Positions 58,369 to 64,000 of a stretch of 64,000 bases of DNA are shown here, piece by piece. Under the pieces are notes generated by a model, which made no database searches, was not told the DNA's origin, and was given only the letters and a program-made list of their open reading frames with translations. This DNA comes from Riptortus pedestris (lineage: Eukaryota; Arthropoda; Insecta; Hemiptera; Alydidae). Made by a program: the position numbers and the translations under genes. The stretch spans positions 66,822,501 through 66,886,500 of the forward strand of contig CM032228.1 of the NCBI GenBank assembly GCA_019009955.1, in the 5' to 3' direction. How positions within the stretch are numbered: the stretch's first letter is position 1; the number at the start of each line of letters is the position of its first letter.

Positions 58369-59860
58369 GTAACCTCTGTCTGTACATTGATTTTTTTCTC
58401 AAAATTTCACAATACTTTTTCGTTTCACATGGCATAGACAACATAACTGTATTTGGTTTTTTTCGTGTATGTTTATTTGTTTCTTATGTTGTTGTGTTGT
58501 ATGTTTATGTTGTTATTGTTTGCACGCATAAACGGTTGAACCGAATTTTTATGAAACTTTATGCATATTACTATTGACCCAACTTAGACTTTAGGCTATA
58601 TTAATATTCTCTGACACGAACAGGAATGGGGGTTATAAGGGAGGCCTGAAATTAAAAATAGCGATATTTCGTTTCCTATTGGTTTTTCGGCAAATATGTA
58701 CATAACAAAAGTTGTTTATTATGTTATTTAGAGTAACTTTTGTTATATAAACTTTCGTTGTATACCGAAGTATAAATGTGTTATACGCTAAAAATTATAA
58801 CGGGAGTCAACAATTTTATTTGGCACAAAAGACTCAACCGAATTAAATAAAACTCGGTATGTGTAATAAAACTAACGCCTTCTTTATAATAAGCCATACC
58901 AACATTTGTAGCGTCGGGCAGGAGTGGGGGTTGTAAGGGAGGCATGAAATTAAAAATAGCGGTATTTCGTTTTCTATTGGTTTTTCTGCAAATATGTACA
59001 AAAGTTGGTTATTTTGTTATATAGAGTAACTTTTGTTATATACACTTTTGCCGTCTACGGAAGTATAAATGAGTTATACGCTAAAAACTATAACGGGAAT
59101 CAACAATTTTATTTGGTGCCAAAGACTCAACCGAATTAAACAAAACTCCGTATGTGAATTAGCACTAACTCCTTCATGATAATAAGCTGTACTATTATTT
59201 CTAGGGACAAGCAGGAGTGTGGGTTGTAAGGGAGGCCTGAAATTAAAAATAGCAATATTTCATTTCCTATTGGTTTTTCGGCAATTGTGCACATAACAAA
59301 AGCTGTTTATTTTGTTATTTAAAGTAACGTTTGTTATATTCACTTTTGTTTTATAACAATGCATAAATGAGAGATACACTAAAAAACAAAGTGGGAGTTA
59401 ATAAGTTAACAAAACTCGGCATGTGAATTAGCATTAATTCTTAAACAATTATAAGCTATATTAAATTTTTTAGGTTCAAACGGGAGGTTATAAGAGAAGC
59501 CTAAAATAAAAATTCCCAGTATATTACATTTTCTGTTCGGTTTTTAGTCACTGTTGGTCTTTGTACCGTATCAAGGGAAAGGAAGTGTAATTCAAACATA
59601 GTTTGGCGGACAGAATACTTTCTATGATTATGAATTACATATAAAAAAAAAACTACATTCACAGGAGACGGGAAATATAAAAATATTGAGGACAGTGAAT
59701 TCTTAAATAACAAATAATTTTATTATTAAGAAACCCACAGCAACAACGGGTATACATCGGGAAATGTTAAAATATTGTGGAAAGTAAAGGCTTGCCAAAA
59801 AAAATACCACCATCATTAAACCTCAAATGAATTCCCGAGCGAAGCCGGGTACCTTAGCTA

Positions 59861-59918
<58 letters not shown>

Positions 59919-62038
59919 GAACAGATCTCATTTTCATCATATCCTGGGTAGAATCGATGGACGTTTGAAGAAGTTTTTCGAAAATCCTATCATGTGTACA
60001 TCCTTAAATGCTGATTTCCTCTAAGATAAATCTGCTAAAATGAGGATATTGACAGCACTGAGAACTTTACACAACTTGCAGAAGGAAAACCTAAGGATAG
60101 AATCATACAGGTGATGATAGAGATCCTCATCTTAATTATCGATGTGTACCAACTGCCTCCTTGTTCCTCAGCATCTACTCTCTTTGAAACCTCGATTCCC
60201 CAAACCTTACAACTCTGAGTCCTTGCATCATTAAGTGTTCAAGCATCTTCATATGATAGGTATATGATCCTATAGATACTCGGCCACCCAGTGGTTTTCC
60301 GAGACATTTTGAACACTGGTATCACCATATGGGTGTACTCCTGTGTTCTCTACTAGCACTACAAAGTAATTAAAAAAAACCGTGACCATTCCAGAAGGTG
60401 TAGCTTCCAGCGACCATTTTGAGTGGGCATCATCAGTTCATTGCCACCCACTGTCAGAATTCTTTACTATTGTACCATGATCAACAAGTTCAGCTGTTGG
60501 CTTAAGGCATACCTGCCCACTGGAGTAAATCACTTGTCCTGGAGTAGTAGAAGCCAGCCACAATGGGTAAATCGATCAGCAGATATGGTAGATCAGCCAG
60601 GATCATCAGAAACCAAGGATGTCAGATAAAGACTGATGTCTTCCTCAACCTTACTCACATCATTGATGCCTTGCAAATGTAGTTAACTACTGGAAATAGA
60701 TAACCACTGTCCTGCAGTACACAATTACATAAAATTTCAATGAAAAAAGATATGTTTTTTTAATGATATTATCTTTTTCTGTATTATTTTCAACACCCAC
60801 CCACTGAACTGGTTAATAAATACTTCCAGAAATATTTCCTAACATTAATACTATTTCAACATATAATGTAAACAAAATGAATCCTGAACAAATTACGATG
60901 CACATGCAGGGAAAAAAAATGAAAACAGGGAGCAACCCTTAAACAAAAAGCATAACTGTAATTGTAATGTAAGATAATAAATACCTTGACCAAAGACCTC
61001 TGGAAATGGAAAGGTAACGCCAAATTTATTGTTGAAAGTATGGACCAGATGTTGGGCCAAGTGCAAGTGTTGCAGCTGGTCATGGCCTACGGGCACATGA
61101 GTAGATCTAGAAATAATGTATAAACAATAAGTCAATCGCTAATAATTATAGTATTTACATTATCAAACTTTCAAATACCAAATAATCTACATAAAGGTCA
61201 CAGGGAAAGACCTAGTCCTCGGACCAATTTAACTTATATGATACAAACACTATTCCTTCAAATACGTATGAGGCATTCTTGCGTGTATGTGTGCGTGTGT
61301 GTGTGTGTTCAATAAATATATCTTTTTTGTCAATTGTTTCAACCTTTCATACTTCAATTATTCCATTATTTGGAATCTTCTTTGGAGAAGATGATACAAT
61401 ATTTTAGGTAGGTTCAGTAATAACATTACTTCTCGTTCTTGGAGAGTCAAAGATGTTGGAACAGAAACTAAATCTTGTTCATTTGAAGATGAATTATTCA
61501 ATACTTAAATCTAAATATATTTTAATTTATTAATTATTCAACTTTTCATTGGTTTACTTAATGACAGCCATCAGATTGGATTTTACATTTTTACTAAGTC
61601 ATATTTAAACAAAATAGAGGTATTTCAGGAAAAATCTTTTAAAATATCCAGAGATTATTTTTTGTATATTCTATAAAAAGAAAAAAAAAGTCTGGACAAT
61701 AGAAATAAAATTCTGTTATTACAAAAATTGAAAAAAAAAAAAAAAATACACAATTATTGAAATAAGAAATAATTTCACAAATATCTGTTGAAATATTAGT
61801 TACACTACTAAGTTCCCTTAAATAAAAATAATTAAGAAAGATTCACATAAATAAACAAGGAATAGTACTTTTACTTGTATAGAAGGATATCAGCAGCTTG
61901 AAGAACAGGATATATGAAGAGACCCAAAGGAATATCTTTAAGAGCTTCCGATTTCTCCTTGTACTGGGGAAAATGGTAAAGCCTTGTCATGGTAGTCAAT
62001 GTTCCCAGAACCCAGCCAAGCAGCGTGTGTTCAGGGAC
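54232..62038 (-). CDS. WARS2: WARS2 gene, mitochondrial tryptophanyl-tRNA synthetase (3' part)
   Basis: Class I aminoacyl-tRNA synthetase that charges mitochondrial tRNA-Trp with tryptophan in the matrix. Four exons in the window join in one frame through GT-AG introns of 768, 3330 and 2920 bp and encode 262 residues to the TGA at 54232-54234. The length, the text (GWVLGTLTTMTRL, YPVLQAADILLYK, THVPVG, KMSKS) and the bacterial-type order identify the mitochondrial rather than cytosolic enzyme. The family is about 350-400 residues, so the targeting peptide and HIGH-containing first part lie beyond 64000. No frame damage is seen, so the gene is probably functional. The introns hold a mariner, SINEs, HINE elements and a minisatellite. 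Confidence 0.92.
54770..55012 (-). repeat. SINE-1 copy, old, in WARS2 intron
   Basis: Minus-strand order GGGCCTCGGGTTAGCC, TTAGTTAAGGTGTTGG, a diverged B box and GTCCCACTCTAAACAG, then AAGTGGGCATGAATAAC. Same strand as WARS2. More mutated than the other full copies. Confidence 0.7.
55013..55616. other. WARS2 intron, AT-rich
   Basis: No repeat recognised except a G-run at about 55519-55529. Confidence 0.4.
55792..57039 (+). pseudogene. Mariner transposase, broken
   Basis: DD34D transposase that cuts and pastes the element. The start at 55792 (MSSFEP) matches the family start better than the upstream Met codons at 55771. The N-terminal 210 residues are open: HTH region (AESHRMLVKAYGE, LGKSQCFEWFKKFKNGDFDV), linker WVPHQLND, and the first catalytic Asp in VTGDEKW. 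A SINE interrupts after LLKP (56425). After it, a 2-bp gain near 56735 and a 2-bp loss near 56843 shift the frame. The second Asp block (LHDNAPSH) and third (SPDLAPSDYYLF) are both still visible, the latter in the final frame ending HKLPERCISFTQ. Non-functional. Confidence 0.92.
56415..56661 (+). repeat. SINE-1 copy, full length, with 10-bp TSD, in mariner
   Basis: The body 56425-56651 (227 bp) is flanked by AAAACCTAGA at 56415-56424 and 56652-56661. The head is tRNA-like, with A box TTAGCCAAGCGAGTTAA and B box GAGTTCGATTC. The body has CCCACCCTGGCTAGAAAAGG and CCCGTCCCAATTAGCC, ending GTTAATAAATAATAATAA. This is the best copy for defining the family. Confidence 0.95.
57090..57380. other. WARS2 intron, AT-rich
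   Basis: No repeat recognised. Confidence 0.4.
57381..57654 (-). CDS. WARS2: WARS2 exon with KMSKS
   Basis: Acceptor TTAATTTCTAG and donor GTAAGT on the minus strand. It encodes GNLGGKIRSLREPEKKMSKS; the KMSKS loop (57593-57607) helps activate tryptophan with ATP. Then comes DPKSRLEISDSPDVIVSKV and ENRPGVSNLIILHSLATGK, conserved in the family. It begins by completing an Asp codon and ends two bases into a Lys codon. Confidence 0.93.
57895..60036 (-). mobile_element. HINE-B copy split by a nested HINE-A, in WARS2 intron
   Basis: Right half 57895-58312 (long subtype, right terminus missing) and left half 59905-60036 (CATTTTGAACAGATCTCATT to AAGATAAATCTGCT) are both minus. The central TA tract holds one plus-strand HINE-A (58361-59861) with TA repeats on both sides (58313-58360, 59862-59908). 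Confidence 0.75.
58361..59861 (+). mobile_element. HINE-A copy (nested)
   Basis: AAAATTGTAACCTCTGTCTG start, a degenerate TTTG/TGTT microsatellite, three or four subrepeats, and the end GAGCGAAGCCGGGTACCTTA then GCTAG at 59861. No coding capacity. Confidence 0.78.
60037..60984. other. WARS2 intron, no repeat recognised
   Basis: More GC-balanced than its surroundings at 60040-60700. The plus-strand frame 60423-60629 has no known motif. It could be an unrecognised repeat. Confidence 0.35.
60985..61106 (-). CDS. WARS2: WARS2 exon
   Basis: Acceptor TTATTTCTAG and donor GTATTT on the minus strand. It encodes STHVPVGHDQLQHLHLAQ, matching the family motif THVPVGEDQ that lines the active site; the usual Glu is His here. 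It continues NNKFGVTFPFPEVFGQ. 122 bp, starting with one base of a Lys codon. Confidence 0.93.
61107..61874. other. WARS2 intron, AT-rich
   Basis: A short GT tract (about 61284-61308) and A-runs. No mobile element recognised. Confidence 0.5.
61875..62038 (-). CDS. WARS2: WARS2 exon, first in window
   Basis: Acceptor TTGTTTTTAG and donor GTAAAAG on the minus strand. It encodes VPEHTLLGWVLGTLTTMTRL and GLFIYPVLQAADILLYK, part of the Rossmann catalytic domain that binds tryptophan. It starts in phase 0, so the preceding exon ends on a codon boundary beyond the window. Confidence 0.93.
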
Positions 62039-62235
62039 CTAAAAACAAGAAAAAAGTTAAAGGTTCTATATAGAATAAACTAATGTTACAGCTGTAAATT
62101 AATTAGAATAACATTTTTATAGGAATGTTTACTAATTAAATTATTATAAATTATTCCCACCGAGAAAACATTAGAAGAGAAAGATGTGGGTACATTAACC
62201 CTTGTATATCATAAATGAACATAGACATTTGGGAT

Positions 62236-64000
62236 CAAGTGTGGGCTTGGTAGTGCTCTGCAGGCCATGGAGGTGTATATAAGTGTGTGGTTGGTATTGG
62301 TGCACAGGCCATGGAGGTGTATATAAGTGGGGGCTTGGTAGTGCCCTGCAGGCCATGGAGGTGTATATAAGTGTGTGGTTGGTATTGGTACACAGGCCGT
62401 GGAGGTGTATATAAGGGTCTGGTTGGTAGTGCTCTACAGGCCATGGAGGTGTATATAAGTGTCTGCTTGGTAGTGCTCTGCAGGCCATGGAGGTGTATAT
62501 AAGTGTGTGGTTGGTATTGGTGCACAGGCCATGGAGGTGTATATAAGTGGGGGCTTGGTAGTGCCCTGCAGGCCATGGAGGTGTAGATAAGTGTGTGGTT
62601 GGTATTGGTGCACAGGCCATGGAGGTGTATATAAGTGGGGGCTTGGTAGTGCCCTGCAGGCCATGGAGGTGTAGATAAGTTTGTGGTTGGTATTGGTGCA
62701 CAAGCCGTGGAGGTGTATATAAGTGGGGGCTTGGTAGTGCCCTGCAGGCCATGGAGGTGTAGATAATTGTGTGGTTGGTATTGGTACACAGGTCGTGGAG
62801 GTGTATATAAGTGGGGGCTTGGTAGTACCCTGCAGGCCATGGAGGTGTAGATGTGTGTGGTTGGTATTGGTGCACAAGCTGTGGAGGTGTACTTAAGTGG
62901 GGGCTTGGTAGTGCCCTGCAGGCCATGGAGGTGTATATAAGTGTGTGGTTGGTATTGGTACACAGGTCAGGGAGGTGTATTTAAGTGAGGGCTTGGTAGT
63001 GCTCTACAGGCCATGGAGATGTATATAAGTGTGTGGTTGGTATTGGTGCACAAGCCGTGGAGGTGTACTTAAGTGGGGGCTTGGTAGTGCCCTGCAGGCC
63101 ATGGAGGTGTATATAAGTGTGTGGTTGGTATTGGTGCACAGGCCATGGAGGTGTATATAAGTGGGGGCTTGGTAGTGCTCTACAGGCCATGGAGGTGTAT
63201 ATAAGTGTGTGGTTGGTATTGGTACACAGGACTTGGAGGTGTATATAAGTGTGTGCTTGGTAGTGCTCTACAGGCCATGGAGATGTATATAAGTGTGTGG
63301 TTGGTATTGGTGCACAAGCTGTGGAGGTGTACTTAAGTGGGGGCTTGGTAGTGCCCTGCAGGCCATGGAGGTGTATATAAGTGTGTGGTTGGTATTGGTA
63401 CACAGGTCGTGGAGGTGTATATAAGTGGGGGCTTGGTAGTGCCCTGCAGGCCATGGAGGTGTATATAAGTGTGTGGTTGGTATTGGTACACAGGCCGTGG
63501 AGGTGTATATAAGTGGGGGCTTGGTAGTGCCCTGCAGGCCATGGAGGTGTATATAAGTGTGTGGTTGGTATTGGTGCACAGGCCATGGAGGTGTATTTAA
63601 GTGGGGGATTGGTAGTGCCCTGCAGGCCATGGAGGTGTATATAAGTGTGTGGTTGGTATTGGTACACAGGCCGTGGAGGTGTATATAAGGGTCTGGTTGG
63701 TAGTGCTCTACAGGCCATGGAGGTGTATATAAGTGTCTGGTTGGTAGTGCTCTGCAGGCCATGGAGGTGTATATAAGTGTCTGCTTGGTAGTGCTCTGCA
63801 GGCCATGGAGGTGTATATAAGTGTGTGGTTGGTATTGGTGCACAGGCCATGGAGGTGTATATAAGTGTGTGGTTGGTAGTGCTCTACAGGCCACGGAGAT
63901 GTATATAAGTGTGTGGTTGGTAGTGCTCTACGGGCCATGGAGATGTATATAAGTGTCTGGGTGGTAGTGCTCTACAGGCCATGGAGGTGTATATAAGTGT
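62236..64000. repeat. 44-bp minisatellite (88-bp higher-order), at least 40 units
   Basis: Units of 44 bp begin GGCCATGGAGGTGTATATAA. Two main versions alternate, one ending GTGTGTGGTTGGTATTGGTG-CACA and one ending GTGGGGGCTTGGTAGTGCCC-TGCA, giving an 88-bp period with local exceptions. It runs off the window end. It lies in the WARS2 intron upstream of the exon at 61875. The long minus-strand open frames in all three phases are a product of the repeat lacking stop codons. Confidence 0.95.

Noticed and set aside
54232..62038. Bacterial contamination as source of the TrpRS text
   Set aside because: The coding parts are separated by three GT-AG introns in consistent phase and contain eukaryotic transposons.
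62195..63938. Long minus-strand frames of up to 289 codons with repeats of HLHGL and YTPPWP
   Set aside because: All three phases are open because the 44-bp minisatellite unit lacks stops. They lie in an intron and no non-repeat sequence continues the frames.
62236..64000. Possible CRISPR array or VLRF repeat
   Set aside because: The alternating 44-bp units are variants of one another, so there are no unrelated spacers.

Overview
The window is animal nuclear DNA, most likely from an arthropod. The evidence is one intron-split host gene, a mariner element of the mauritiana type, Ty3/gypsy, Penelope-like and non-LTR retroelement remains, tRNA-derived SINEs, very long TA and TC microsatellites, and dozens of Helitron-like non-autonomous elements. 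The species cannot be named from the sequence. I see no operons, rRNA, true tRNA genes or CRISPR arrays.

Host gene. The only clear host gene is mitochondrial tryptophanyl-tRNA synthetase (WARS2) on the minus strand. Four exons (62038-61875, 61106-60985, 57654-57381, 54460-54232) keep one reading frame through three GT-AG introns and encode the C-terminal 262 residues, including KMSKS. The N-terminal exons lie beyond 64000. The introns are full of mobile DNA: a 44-bp minisatellite (62236 to window end), a nest of two repeat families (57895-60036), and a mariner element (55619-57087) that is itself interrupted by a SINE.

Dominant repeats. Two families make up much of 1-60000; the names are mine. 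'HINE-B' is about 450-950 bp. It starts AGCAGATTTCCC, has a TA microsatellite in the middle, carries the inverse GGGAAATCTGCT about 30 bp before its other end, and finishes with a hairpin (ACGCAG-CCC-CTGCGT) plus GACGGACTTTT. 'HINE-A' is about 0.8-2.1 kb. It starts AAAATTGTAACCTCTGTCTG after a TA tract, holds about 300-bp internal subrepeats, and ends with hairpin CCCGG-GCGAAG-CCGGG followed by CTAG. Both resemble Helentron-associated elements (HINEs, such as DINE-1). HINE-A copies repeatedly sit inside the TA tract of HINE-B copies. The largest nest (32953-43310) holds about 9.7 kb of HINE-A elements, including a large inverted duplication.

Layout. 1-3000: HINE-B copies and Penelope remains. 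3004-6326: HINE-B with two nested HINE-A. 6341-7365: a foldback element. 7365-12172: a HINE-B split by a Ty3/gypsy element with two LTRs and most of pol missing. 12287-13010: SINE and a retroelement gag relic. 14505-15495: a 1-kb polypurine then polypyrimidine block. 16190-20000: HINE-B copies and a G30 run. 20300-28000: SINE-like repeats, HINE-B copies and a (TC)n tract of about 270 bp. 27993-28779: a chimeric HINE. 29390-43310: HINE-B copies and the large nest. 44130-45225: a 28-bp minisatellite. 45242-48720: HINE-B copies, one inserted in a LINE reverse-transcriptase ORF. 48830-49850: Penelope-like element with GIY-YIG nuclease. 51612-52925: gypsy protease/RT fragment between inverted repeats. 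53000-64000: SINEs and the WARS2 locus.
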